Below, one piece after another: positions 16,202 through 24,650 of a stretch of 64,000 nucleotides of DNA. The position numbers and the translations under genes were made by a program. The notes beneath the pieces were generated by a model that searched no databases, had not been told where the DNA came from, and saw only the letters and a program-made list of their open reading frames with translations. Source of the DNA: Pikeienuella litoralis (GTDB taxonomy: Bacteria > Pseudomonadota > Alphaproteobacteria > Rhodobacterales > Rhodobacteraceae); assembly GCF_037646705.1 (NCBI RefSeq), contig NZ_JBBHER010000008.1:140012-204011 (forward strand). The letters run 5' to 3'. Each line of letters opens with the position of its first letter. Position 1 is the stretch's first letter.

Positions 16202-16978
16202 TCACCGGTCGGAGGCAGCGATAAGCGCCCGCGTGTAGTCATGGCGCGGGCGCGTCAGCACCTCCCGCGCCGGGCCGGCCTCAAGGATCCGGCCCGACCG
16301 CATGACGATGATCTCGTCGCAAAGACTGGCCACGACCGCCAGATCATGGCTGATGAACAGGATCGCGAGCCCGAGCTCCGCCTGAATATCCATGAGCAGA
16401 TTGAGAATCTGCGCCTGCACCGAAACATCGAGCGCCGAGACCGCCTCATCCGCCACCAGAAGCTCCGGCCGCGTGACGATCGCGCGCGCGATGGCGATAC
16501 GCTGGCGCTGTCCGCCCGAGAACTCATGCGGATAGGCCGCGCCGTCGCGCGGGCGAAGCCCGACCTGGCGCAACGCCTGATCCACCCTCTTGGGAATGTC
16601 ATCCGCGCCGCCCGCCCGAAGCGGCTCCCCGATCGACCAGCCGACGGCGCGGCGCGGATCGAGAGAGCCGAACGGATCCTGAAACACCATCTGGAACCGC
16701 CGCCGAAGGAGGCGAAGCGCGCGGCGCGGCGCGGCGTTGACATCCTCGCCGCCAAAAAGAACGCGGCCCTCGTCGGGGCGCTCGAACGCCATCACCATCC
16801 GCGCCAGGGTCGATTTTCCCGACCCGCTCTCGCCGACGACGCCGAGCGTCTCCCCGCGCGCGAGATCGAAGCTCGCATCCTCCACCGCCGTCAGGACCGG
16901 CGGCGCGCTCAAGATCGACCGCCGCGGCAGACGATAGCGCCGCGTCACGTTCTGAACCTGAAGCAGCGGCGCGCTCAT
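16202..16978 (-). CDS. Dpp/Opp ABC transporter ATP-binding protein (F-type)
   Basis: A 258-residue ATPase. Walker A is GESGSGKSTLARM near residue 53, the signature is FSGGQRQRIAIARA, Walker B is ELLVADEAVSALD, and the switch His is in FISHDLAVV. The start is set at the ATG at 16978, which overlaps the stop of the preceding ATPase by 4 bases (ATGA); a longer upstream reading runs into that gene. It lacks the long C-terminal oligopeptide-transporter extension of its partner. It is the last gene of the leftward operon binding protein-B-C-D-F. Confidence 0.88.
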   Translation of the reverse strand: MSAPLLQVQNVTRRYRLPRRSILSAPPVLTAVEDASFDLARGETLGVVGESGSGKSTLARMVMAFERPDEGRVLFGGEDVNAAPRRALRLLRRRFQMVFQDPFGSLDPRRAVGWSIGEPLRAGGADDIPKRVDQALRQVGLRPRDGAAYPHEFSGGQRQRIAIARAIVTRPELLVADEAVSALDVSVQAQILNLLMDIQAELGLAILFISHDLAVVASLCDEIIVMRSGRILEAGPAREVLTRPRHDYTRALIAASDR

Positions 16979-17931
16979 CCCTTCGGCCTCAGAAGATGGC
17001 AGGCCGCCGAGCCGCCGCCGCCCGTCGCGGTCATCGCCGGCCTGGCCCGCGCGCAGATCGCCACCTCCACCTCGCAGCGGCCGGAGAAGCGGCACCCCGG
17101 CGCGAGCTCGGAGAGAGACGGCACGCTCCCCGGTATCGTCTTCAGCCGCCGGCGCGCGCCGAGGGCCTGCGCGATTCGCGGCCGGGCCGAGAGCAACCCC
17201 TGCGTATAGGGATGCGCGGGCTGGTCCAGCACCGCCGCCGTCGCCCCGCGCTCGACGATATCGCCGCCATACATCACGAGGATATCGCGGGTCGCCCGGC
17301 TGACCGCGGAGAGATCATGGCTGATGAACAGCAGCGCCATCCGCCTGTCCTCCGCCAGCCGCACCAGCAGCTCGATGATCCGCAACGCGACATTGGCGTC
17401 CAGCGCCGTGGTCGGCTCATCCGCGATCAACAGATCCGGCGCGCATGCGAGAGCGAGCGCGATCAGGACGCGCTGGCGCTGGCCGCCGGAAATCTCGTGC
17501 GGGAATTGTCGGAGCCGGGCGTCCGGCTCCGGGATGCCGACCTCTTCGAAAAGCGCCAGCGCGCGCGCGCGCGCGGCGGCACGGGTGAGGCCTTCATGCA
17601 GGATCAGCGGCTCCATCACCGTGTCGCCGATCCGGCGCAAGGGGTTGAGCGCGGCCATCGGCTCCTGAAACACCATCGCGATCTTGCGGGCGCGGAGCCG
17701 GCGCCAGTCGCTCTCGGCGGCGCCCGCCATCTCGCGCCCGTCGATGCGAAGCGAGCCCTCCACCGTCGCCACGTCCGGCGTCATCCCCATCAGCGCCAGC
17801 GCGAGCATGGACTTCCCGCAGCCGGATTCGCCGACGACGCCGATCCGGTCGCCCGGGCGAATGACGAGATTCGCGCCGCGAACCGCTTTCGCCGGCCCGA
17901 TCAGAACGGAGAGGTTCTCAACTTCGATCAC
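16975..17931 (-). CDS. Dpp/Opp ABC transporter ATP-binding protein (D-type)
   Basis: A 318-residue ATPase. Walker A is GESGCGKSMLALAL near residue 34, Q-loop MVFQEPMAALNPLRRIGD, signature ISGGQRQRVLIALAL, Walker B LLIADEPTTALD. The C-terminal oligopeptide/dipeptide extension with its cysteines (PGCRFSGRCEVEVAICARA) is present. It overlaps the upstream permease gene by 4 bases and the downstream ATPase by 4 bases. With the F-type subunit it forms the heterodimeric motor of the importer. Confidence 0.9.
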   Translation of the reverse strand: MIEVENLSVLIGPAKAVRGANLVIRPGDRIGVVGESGCGKSMLALALMGMTPDVATVEGSLRIDGREMAGAAESDWRRLRARKIAMVFQEPMAALNPLRRIGDTVMEPLILHEGLTRAAARARALALFEEVGIPEPDARLRQFPHEISGGQRQRVLIALALACAPDLLIADEPTTALDANVALRIIELLVRLAEDRRMALLFISHDLSAVSRATRDILVMYGGDIVERGATAAVLDQPAHPYTQGLLSARPRIAQALGARRRLKTIPGSVPSLSELAPGCRFSGRCEVEVAICARARPAMTATGGGGSAACHLLRPKG

Positions 17932-18755
17932 GCCCGCCGCCGCGCCAGACGAGGATCGGTGACATCCCGCAGCCCGTCGCCGAGGAGCCCGAAGCCAAGC
18001 ACCGCCGCGACGATGCAGAGCCCGGGATAGATCGCCAGTTGCGGAGCCAGATAGAGCAGCGTCTGCGCCTCCGACAGCATCCGCCCCCAGGAGGGCGACG
18101 GCGGCTGCGCGCCGAGCCCGAGATAGGACAGCGCCGCCTCCGCGAGAATCGCGACCGCGAATTCGATCGTCGCCTGCACGATCAACGGCGCGGCGATGTT
18201 CGGCAGGATATGATCGCGGGAGATGGCGAAGGCGCCCATGCCCGCCGCGCGCGCCGCGAAGACGTATTCACGCGTCCAGACCTGGTTGGCGGAGCCGCGG
18301 GCGACGCGCGCGAAGATCGGGATGTTGATGAAGGCGATCGCGAGCACGACATTCTGCAGCGAAGGCCCGAACACCGCCGCCAGCATGATCGCGAAGAGCA
18401 GCGCCGGAAACGCGAAGCTGAGATCCGAGAACCGCATGACCAGATCCTCGACCCAGCCGCCGATGGCGCTCGCGAGGAGGCCGAGCGCGGAGCCGATCGA
18501 CGCGCCGAGACCGACCGCGATCAGCGCGACCGCCATCGAATTGCCCGCGGCGACCATGAGCTGCGAGACGACATCGCGGCCGAGTTGATCCGCGCCGAGC
18601 CAATGCGCCGCGCTCGGCCCCTGAAACTTCCGGCTGACATCGAGCACCGCGTACGGATGCGGCGTCCAGATCGTGGAGAGCAGCGCCGCGCCGACGATCA
18701 GCGCGATCAGAACCGAGCCGATCAGCAGATTGGCGGGAAGCGGCGCGCGCCTCAT
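17928..18755 (-). CDS. Dpp/Opp ABC transporter permease (C-type)
   Basis: A 275-residue inner-membrane permease. The start MRRAPLPANLLIGSVLIALI at 18755 overlaps the B-type permease stop by 4 bases. It has a DppC N-terminus with HWLGADQLGRDVVSQLM near residue 50, five to six membrane segments, and the EAA loop EYVFAARAAGMGAFAISRDH before ILPNIAAPLI. It pairs with the B-type permease. A much longer open frame upstream is the antisense-like shadow of the B-type gene. Confidence 0.9.
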   Translation of the reverse strand: MRRAPLPANLLIGSVLIALIVGAALLSTIWTPHPYAVLDVSRKFQGPSAAHWLGADQLGRDVVSQLMVAAGNSMAVALIAVGLGASIGSALGLLASAIGGWVEDLVMRFSDLSFAFPALLFAIMLAAVFGPSLQNVVLAIAFINIPIFARVARGSANQVWTREYVFAARAAGMGAFAISRDHILPNIAAPLIVQATIEFAVAILAEAALSYLGLGAQPPSPSWGRMLSEAQTLLYLAPQLAIYPGLCIVAAVLGFGLLGDGLRDVTDPRLARRRA

Positions 18756-19699
18756 GTCTCGCGCGCCTTCAGCCGCGGGTCGATCAGCACATAGGCGATA
18801 TCGACAAGGAAATTCGCGGTGACGACGATGCCCGCGAACATCATCACCAGCGCCTGAACCGTGAAGAGATCCCGGTTGGAGATCGCCTGAAAGATCAGCC
18901 GCCCCAGCCCGGGAAGGTAGAAGACATTCTCGATCACGATCGCGCCGGTGACCACGCTCGCGAACTGCATCCCGACGATGGTGACGATCGGCACCAGCGC
19001 ATTCGGCAGAACGTGCCGCCAGAGAACCCGGCGGCGCGAAAGGCCGCTCGCCCGCGCGGTGCGAACAAAATCGAGCCGCATCACCTCCAGCGCGGAGGAC
19101 CGGGTGACGCGCGCCAGCACCGCCGCCTGCACAAGGCCGAGCGCGATGGTCGGCAGGATCAGCGAGCGAAGCGCCGCCACCGGCTCGCCCCAGCCGGGGA
19201 AACCGCCCGGCGGCAGCCAGCGGAGCTTCACCGCGAAGAGCAGCACCAGAAGAAGCGAGAGCCAGAACGCGGGGATCGCGACGCCGATCTGGCTGAGCAG
19301 CATCACGCCCCAGTCTCCCGCCCGCCGGTGATAGGTCGCGGCGGCGACGCCCATCGTCAGCGCGACGACCACCGTCAGCGTCATGCCCGAGACCGCGAGC
19401 GAAAGCGTCACCGGCAGGCGCTCCGCGATCAGCCCCGACACCGGGACGCCGTAGGAATAGCTCTCGCCGAAATCGCCCCGAACCGCGCCGGAGATCCATT
19501 CGAAATACCGCTCGAGCACGGGCGCATCCAGGCCGAGCTCCGCCCGGAGCGCCGCCCGCGCGTCTTCCGTCGAGTCGAGCCCGAGGATCGTCAACGCGGG
19601 ATCGCCCGGCAGGACGTTCATCACCGCGAAAACAACGACCGAAACCGCGAACAGCGTCAGAACGAAGCCGACGCTCCGGCGGAGGATGAAAAAGCCCAT
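18752..19699 (-). CDS. Dpp/Opp ABC transporter permease (B-type)
   Basis: A 315-residue permease with six membrane segments. The N-terminus MGFFILRRSVGFVLTLFAVS and VLPGDPALTILG are typical of DppB. The EAA loop is DFVRTARASGLSRRRVLWRH near residue 200, and the C-terminus is DPRLK. It follows the binding-protein gene by 48 bases. DppB-type permeases in this family transport peptides, nickel, or opine-like compounds; sequence alone does not separate these. Confidence 0.9.
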   Translation of the reverse strand: MGFFILRRSVGFVLTLFAVSVVVFAVMNVLPGDPALTILGLDSTEDARAALRAELGLDAPVLERYFEWISGAVRGDFGESYSYGVPVSGLIAERLPVTLSLAVSGMTLTVVVALTMGVAAATYHRRAGDWGVMLLSQIGVAIPAFWLSLLLVLLFAVKLRWLPPGGFPGWGEPVAALRSLILPTIALGLVQAAVLARVTRSSALEVMRLDFVRTARASGLSRRRVLWRHVLPNALVPIVTIVGMQFASVVTGAIVIENVFYLPGLGRLIFQAISNRDLFTVQALVMMFAGIVVTANFLVDIAYVLIDPRLKARET

Positions 19700-19747
19700 C
19701 GCGTCAACCGATGCGGCGAGCGCCGGCGCGCCCGCCGCCTTTCATGG

Positions 19748-21238
19748 TCATTTCGTCCAGTGAACGCCGGCCATCGGTTGAAAAAGCACCGGGGACGAGG
19801 TCCAGAAGCCTTCCAGGCCGGTGCGGTAGACGCCAAGCCGTGGCAACTGGAACAGGAAGCCGTGGACCGCGTTCTCCGACAGGTGGCGCTGCGCCTCCTT
19901 CAAAAGCTCGCCGCGCGCGGCCGGATCCGCTTCGGTGCGGATACGGTTCCAGAGCGCGTCGAACGCCGGGTCCTCATACCCGTAGAAATAGCCCTTGCCG
20001 CGCGTGAAGTTGACCATGTCGTTCGCGCCGGTGTGGGCGATGACGGTCAGATCGTAGTTCTTCTTCTTGTAGACCTCGTCCAGCCAGAAGCCCCATTCGA
20101 CATTCTCGACCCTGGCGTCGATCCCGGCCGCGGTCAGTTCGGCCTGGATGATCTCCGCCGAACGCATGGCGTATGGATAGGGCGGCGTGCGGAGCGTCAT
20201 CGTCATCCCCTCGACGCCGGCCTCCTTGAAGAGCGCCTTCGCCTTCTCGACATCATGCGGATAGGCGCCGGTCAGGTCGACATAGGCGGGGCCGTGCGGC
20301 GGATAAAAGCTGCCGATCGGGGTCGCGCGGCCATACATCGCGCCCTCGATGATCTCGTCGCGATTGAGCGCGTAGTTGATGGCGCGGCGAACGCGGATAT
20401 CGTCGAAGGGCGGCTTCGAATTGTTGATCGCGAGGATCACCTCGCCCTCGGTGCTCCCGACCACGACATTGAAGCGGGGATCGGCCTCGAATTGCGGCAA
20501 AAGCTCGGGCGCGGGAAAGCCGGGAAAGGCGTCCAGCTCCTCCGCGAGCAGCGCGGCGCTGGCGGCGGCGGGCTCGGAGATGAAGCGAAACTCCACCCTG
20601 TCCAACGCAACCTCGTCGGCGCGCCGATACGCTTCGTTCCTGGCGAGGATGAGCCGGTCCCCCCGCTTCCATGACTCGAACTTGAACGGGCCGGTGCCGA
20701 CGGGGTCGGTCTTGTTCGTAGCCGCCGTCTCCGGGGCGACGATCGAGGCGTCCCCCTGCGCCATGTTGAAGAGGAAGAAGGCGTCCTTCTCCGAAAGCTT
20801 GATCTCGACCGTCGCGGGGTCGATCACCGTCACCGCCGCGATCGGCTTGAAGAAGCTCTTGGTCGGATTGACGCTGTCCTCCGCCATCGCCCGCTCGAAG
20901 GAGAATTTCACATCCTCCGCGTCGAAGGCCGAACCGTCATGGAAGGTGGCGCCCTTCACCAGATGAAAGGTGTAGGTCAGCCCATCGTCGGAAATCGTCC
21001 AACGCTCGGCCAATCCCGGAGCCGGCTCCCCCGATTCGAGAACCGTGGTGAGCGATTCGAAAACGTTTTGCGTCATCATGCCGTCGATCGAGGCGGTGGC
21101 GTCCGCCGTGGGGTCGAGCGTCGTCGGCTCCTGCTGCACGCCGATCACGACCGTCTGCTCGGCGGCGGCGGCGCCCGGAAGGCCGAAGCCGGCCGCAAAG
21201 GCGCAGGCGGCGAAGCAGGCTCTGGTCAGGCGGGACAT
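19748..21238 (-). CDS. ABC transporter substrate-binding protein, family 5
   Basis: A 496-residue periplasmic receptor of the extracellular family 5 (peptide/nickel/opine). The signal peptide covers about 1-26 (ending GAAAA, then EQTVVIGVQQEPTTLDPTAD). The family signature VKGATFHDGSAFDAEDVKFS is near residue 88, and VRRAINYALNRDEII near 280. It is the first gene of the leftward five-gene operon. Its promoter has an inverted repeat and a perfect tandem repeat within 65 bases of the start. Confidence 0.9.
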   Translation of the reverse strand: MSRLTRACFAACAFAAGFGLPGAAAAEQTVVIGVQQEPTTLDPTADATASIDGMMTQNVFESLTTVLESGEPAPGLAERWTISDDGLTYTFHLVKGATFHDGSAFDAEDVKFSFERAMAEDSVNPTKSFFKPIAAVTVIDPATVEIKLSEKDAFFLFNMAQGDASIVAPETAATNKTDPVGTGPFKFESWKRGDRLILARNEAYRRADEVALDRVEFRFISEPAAASAALLAEELDAFPGFPAPELLPQFEADPRFNVVVGSTEGEVILAINNSKPPFDDIRVRRAINYALNRDEIIEGAMYGRATPIGSFYPPHGPAYVDLTGAYPHDVEKAKALFKEAGVEGMTMTLRTPPYPYAMRSAEIIQAELTAAGIDARVENVEWGFWLDEVYKKKNYDLTVIAHTGANDMVNFTRGKGYFYGYEDPAFDALWNRIRTEADPAARGELLKEAQRHLSENAVHGFLFQLPRLGVYRTGLEGFWTSSPVLFQPMAGVHWTK

Positions 21239-21258
21239 TTACGTTGCTCCTTCAGGTC

Positions 21259-21302
21259 AGCGATATCTCACTATCGCTTTACTAGATCATGACTAGATCA
21301 TG
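21259..21302. promoter_or_regulatory. Inverted repeat plus tandem 11-bp repeat upstream of the Dpp operon
   Basis: AGCGATA-TCTCAC-TATCGCT (21259-21278) is a perfect 7-bp inverted repeat. It is followed by two head-to-tail perfect copies of ACTAGATCATG (21281-21291 and 21292-21302). Both lie 20-65 bases upstream of the binding-protein start at 21238. The 11-bp period is about one helical turn, so a protein could bind both copies on one face. No regulator gene sits next to this operon, so the controlling factor is unknown. Confidence 0.5.
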
Positions 21303-21443
21303 GCCAAGGCCCCGTCGCCAAGGACGGAATGGCCGCGCCGGCGCTTTCGGCCGGGACGCGCCGCCGCAGGATGGCGGCCGGCCGGCGCGGCGCGCCCGCC
21401 GGACGATCTGGCGGGCGGGCGCCGGCGCGGCTATAGTCGGCGC

Positions 21444-22280
21444 ATGAACGCCGCCCCCGCCCAGGATGACGCCGCCGCCCTTCTCGCCGCCCTTTCATGG
21501 CAGATCGAGATGGGCGCGGACGAATGCGTCGCAGATGCGCCCATCGACCGGTTCGCCGCATCCGCCGAGACGCGGGCGGCGACGAAGAGAACGCCGCCGC
21601 CGGTCGCGCCTCCGTCCCCGCCCCCGCCGCAGGCGGCCTCCGGCGGCGCCGACGCCGCCATCAGCGAAGCGCGGCGAAGCGCGGCGGCGGCGGGAACGCT
21701 CGCCGAGTTGGAACGCGCGCTCGCGGCGTTCGAGGGCTGCGCGCTGAAGCTCGGGGCCAGAAACACCGTCTTCGCCGATGGCGACCCCGCGGCGCGGGTG
21801 ATGTTCATCGGCGAGGCGCCGGGACGCGAAGAAGATCGGCAAGGCAAGCCCTTCGTCGGCCGGTCGGGCCAGCTTCTCGACCGGATGCTGGCCGCCATCG
21901 GCCTCGACCGGCGCTCCAGCGATCCCGCCTCCGCCGCCTATATCGCCAACATCGTCCCATGGCGCCCGGTCGGCAATCGCGCCCCCTCGACCGACGAGGC
22001 GGAGATGCTCTGGGCGTTTCTCGAACGCCATATCGCGCTCGCGGAACCCGAAATCATCGTCGCGCTCGGCAAGACCCCGGCGGCGACGATGCTGGAGCGT
22101 CCGGTCGCGATCACGAAGATGCGCGGCCGCTGGCTGAGGCCCGCCCGCGCCGGAGGCCGGCCGCTTCTTCTCACGCTGCATCCCGCCTATCTTCTTCGTC
22201 AGCCGGCTGAAAAGGCCAAGAGCTGGCGCGATCTCCTCTCGCTCCGGGCCGTGCTGGACGGCGCCGCGGCGCCCGATTGA
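21444..22280 (+). CDS. Uracil-DNA glycosylase, Fe-S (family 4) type
   Basis: A 278-residue protein with a low-complexity N-terminal third followed by a family 4/SPO1-related uracil-DNA glycosylase domain. Motif 1 is GEAPGREEDRQGKPFVGRSG near residue 120. NIVPWRPVGNR and the C-terminal TLHPAYLLRQP (motif 2 with the catalytic-loop His) follow. One cluster cysteine is visible in EGCALK. The enzyme removes uracil produced by cytosine deamination. The ATG at 21444 is chosen because the upstream in-frame extension is arginine-rich non-coding-like sequence. The stop overlaps a possible TTG start of moaB. Confidence 0.85.
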   Translation: MNAAPAQDDAAALLAALSWQIEMGADECVADAPIDRFAASAETRAATKRTPPPVAPPSPPPPQAASGGADAAISEARRSAAAAGTLAELERALAAFEGCALKLGARNTVFADGDPAARVMFIGEAPGREEDRQGKPFVGRSGQLLDRMLAAIGLDRRSSDPASAAYIANIVPWRPVGNRAPSTDEAEMLWAFLERHIALAEPEIIVALGKTPAATMLERPVAITKMRGRWLRPARAGGRPLLLTLHPAYLLRQPAEKAKSWRDLLSLRAVLDGAAAPD

Positions 22281-22291
22281 AAGCTGTCGTC

Positions 22292-22831
22292 ATGAAGCTC
22301 GACCCGAATCGTGAATTCATCCCGGTCCGCATCGCGGTCCTCACCGTCTCGGACACGCGAACCCCGGCCGAAGACCGGTCCGGAGATATCCTCGTCGAAC
22401 GGCTGAAGGCCGCGGGGCATCATCTGGCGGCCCGCGCCATCGTCATCGACGACCGCGGCGAGATCGAGGCGCGGCTGAGAGCCTGGATCGCCGATCCCGG
22501 CGTCGACGTCGTCATTTCCACCGGCGGCACCGGGCTCACCGGGCGCGATGTGACGGTGGAGGCGCATCAGGCGGTCTACGAGAAGGTGATCGACGGCTTC
22601 AGCGCCGTATTCCACATGATCTCCTACGCCAAGATCGCCACCTCCACGATCCAGTCGCGCGCCTGCGCCGGCGTGGCGGGCGGGACCTATCTTTTCGCCC
22701 TTCCCGGCAGCCCCGGCGCCTGCCGGGACGGGTGGGACGAGATCCTCGCGCATCAGCTCGACTATCGGCACATGCCCTGCAACATGGTCGAGATCATGCC
22801 CCGGCTTCAGGAGAGCGAGCGGCGCGGCTGA
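22292..22831 (+). CDS. moaB: Molybdenum cofactor biosynthesis protein MoaB
   Basis: A 179-residue MoaB/Mog-fold protein that acts in adenylylation or insertion of molybdopterin. The conserved VLTVSDTRTPAEDRSGD near residue 14 and STGGTGLTGRDVTVEA near 78 mark the molybdopterin-binding site; GGTYLFALPGSPGACRDGWD follows. The ATG at 22292 is preferred; a TTG at 22277 overlapping the glycosylase stop would add five residues. The molybdenum hydroxylase subunit at 29-31 kb would be a consumer of this cofactor. Confidence 0.88.
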   Translation: MKLDPNREFIPVRIAVLTVSDTRTPAEDRSGDILVERLKAAGHHLAARAIVIDDRGEIEARLRAWIADPGVDVVISTGGTGLTGRDVTVEAHQAVYEKVIDGFSAVFHMISYAKIATSTIQSRACAGVAGGTYLFALPGSPGACRDGWDEILAHQLDYRHMPCNMVEIMPRLQESERRG

Positions 22832-22844
22832 CCGGCCCGCCCGA

Positions 22845-23243
22845 TCAGAGCCAGTCGCGAAGAACCGCGACCAGCGGAATATCGGCCGGCGGCATCTCGT
22901 AAGCGCCGAAATCCGCGGGGCGGACCCATTTCAGCCGCTGGCCTTCACGCGGCGCGGGAATGCCGTTCCATTTCCGGCAGGCGAAGAGCGGCATCAGCAG
23001 ATGAAAATCCGGATAGGCGTGGCTGGCGAAGCTCAGCGGCGCGAGGCAGCTTTTCCAGGTGTCGATGCCGAGCTCTTCTTGCAGCTCGCGGATCAGCGCC
23101 GCCTCGGGCGTCTCCTCCGGCTTCACCTTGCCGCCCGGAAACTCCCAGAGCCCGGCCATCGGCTTGCCGGCCGGGCGCTCCGCCAGAAGGACGCGCCCGT
23201 CACGGTCGATCAGCGCGGCGGCGGCGACGAGGACGACGCTCAA
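22845..23243 (-). CDS. mutT: 8-oxo-dGTP diphosphatase (MutT)
   Basis: A 132-residue Nudix hydrolase that removes oxidised guanine nucleotides. The Nudix box is complete: GGKVKPEETPEAALIRELQE followed by ELG, residues about 37-59. LLAERPAGKPMAGLWEFPGG is the usual lead-in. It overlaps argJ by 4 bases (ATGA), so the two are translationally coupled, as in the ppiC/argJ/mutT order I know from Rhodobacterales. Confidence 0.9.
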   Translation of the reverse strand: MSVVLVAAAALIDRDGRVLLAERPAGKPMAGLWEFPGGKVKPEETPEAALIRELQEELGIDTWKSCLAPLSFASHAYPDFHLLMPLFACRKWNGIPAPREGQRLKWVRPADFGAYEMPPADIPLVAVLRDWL

Positions 23244-24640
23244 GACCGATAATCCGCGTTGATCTCGATATAGCGATGCGTGAGATCGCAGGTCCAGACC
23301 ACGGCCTCGCCCGCGCCGACGCCGAGATCGGCGGTGATCTCGATCTCGTCGCCCTTCATGTAGGCGGCGCCCGCCTCCTCCCGGTAGCCGGGCGCAATCC
23401 AGCCGTTTTCCGCGACGAGGATGTCGCCGAGCCGGATCGAAAGCCGATCCCGCTCCGCCGGCTCGCCCGATTTGCCGACCGCCATCACGATCCGGCCCCA
23501 GTTCGGGTCCTCGCCGGCGACCGCGGTTTTCACCAGCGGCGAATTGGCTATCGCGCGGGCGACAATGGCGGCGGAAGCGTCGGAGGCGGCGCCCGTCACC
23601 TTCACCGCGACATATTTCGAGATCCCCTCGCCGTCGCGCACGATCTGCTGCGCGAGGTCGACCAGAACCTCCCGGAGCGCCGCCTCGAAAGGCGCAGCGC
23701 GCGGATCGTCGCGCGAGAGGATCGGCGCGCCGCCGGCGGCCCCGGTCGCGGCGACCAGAAGCGTGTCCGACGTAGAAGTGTCGCCATCCACCGTCGCCGC
23801 GTTGAAGCTGATCGTCGTCCCGTCGGAGACCATCTCCTGCAACAGCGCCCGCCCGACCGGCGCGTCGGTGAAGACGAAGCCGAGCATTGTCGCCATGTCG
23901 GGCGCGATCATGCCCGAGCCCTTGGCGAACCCGGCGATAGCCACAGGGACGCCGCCGAGATCGATGGTGCGGCCCGCGCCCTTGGCGAAAGTGTCCGTCG
24001 TCATGATGGCATCGGCGGCGGCGCGGCCGGCGCCGGGAGAAAGCGCGGCGGCGAGTTCGTCAAGCTTCGCGGTGATCCGCTCCGCCGGAAGCGGCTCGCC
24101 GATCACGCCGGTCGAAGCGATGAAAACCCCGGCCGGCTCGCCGCCGACGGCGGCGGCGGCGGCGGCGGCCACCCTCTCGACGCCCTTCATGCCGGCGCCG
24201 CCGGTGAACGCGTTCGCATTGCCGGAATTGACGACGATGGCGAGCGGCCCTTTCGGCGCCGCCGCCTCCAGCCCGGCCAACCGCGCCCGGCACCAGTCCA
24301 CCGGCGCGGAGCGGGTGGACGAGCGGGTGAAGACGCCGGCGATGGCGGCGCCCGGCGCGATCTCCGCCAGCATCACGTCCTTCCGCCCCCGATAGCGAAC
24401 CCCGGCGGCCACGGCGGCGAACCGCACGCCCTTCACCACCGGGAGATCGGGGAAGGCCCGGGCGAAAGGCGACGCCGGCGTCGCCTTCGCCGTCCCGCCG
24501 CCCGCCGCCGCCGGGTCGAGAGCGGCCAGTTCCCGCTCCACGTCGGCCAGATCCTTCCGGAGCGCGGCGGCGCGATCCTTCAACAAAGCGATCTTCTCCG
24601 CCGTGGACGTTCCGCCCGTCGCCGCCGCTTCTTCTTTCAT
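23240..24640 (-). CDS. argJ: Bifunctional glutamate N-acetyltransferase/amino-acid acetyltransferase
   Basis: A 466-residue ArgJ that moves acetyl groups from N-acetylornithine to glutamate and makes N-acetylglutamate from acetyl-CoA. The ArgJ domain begins near residue 62 (LPVVKGVRFAAVAAGVRYRG). The self-cleavage site is the Ala-Thr in DMATMLGFVFTD, and NSGNANAFTGGAG is conserved. Unusually, about 60 residues precede the domain, containing a predicted coiled coil (EKIALLKDRAAALRKDLADV, continuing to ELAALD) and an Ala/Gly linker. The start at 24640 lies 10 bases from the isomerase stop, and no closer in-frame ATG precedes the domain. Confidence 0.9.
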   Translation of the reverse strand: MKEEAAATGGTSTAEKIALLKDRAAALRKDLADVERELAALDPAAAGGGTAKATPASPFARAFPDLPVVKGVRFAAVAAGVRYRGRKDVMLAEIAPGAAIAGVFTRSSTRSAPVDWCRARLAGLEAAAPKGPLAIVVNSGNANAFTGGAGMKGVERVAAAAAAAVGGEPAGVFIASTGVIGEPLPAERITAKLDELAAALSPGAGRAAADAIMTTDTFAKGAGRTIDLGGVPVAIAGFAKGSGMIAPDMATMLGFVFTDAPVGRALLQEMVSDGTTISFNAATVDGDTSTSDTLLVAATGAAGGAPILSRDDPRAAPFEAALREVLVDLAQQIVRDGEGISKYVAVKVTGAASDASAAIVARAIANSPLVKTAVAGEDPNWGRIVMAVGKSGEPAERDRLSIRLGDILVAENGWIAPGYREEAGAAYMKGDEIEITADLGVGAGEAVVWTCDLTHRYIEINADYRS

Positions 24641-24650
24641 GGTCGTCGCC

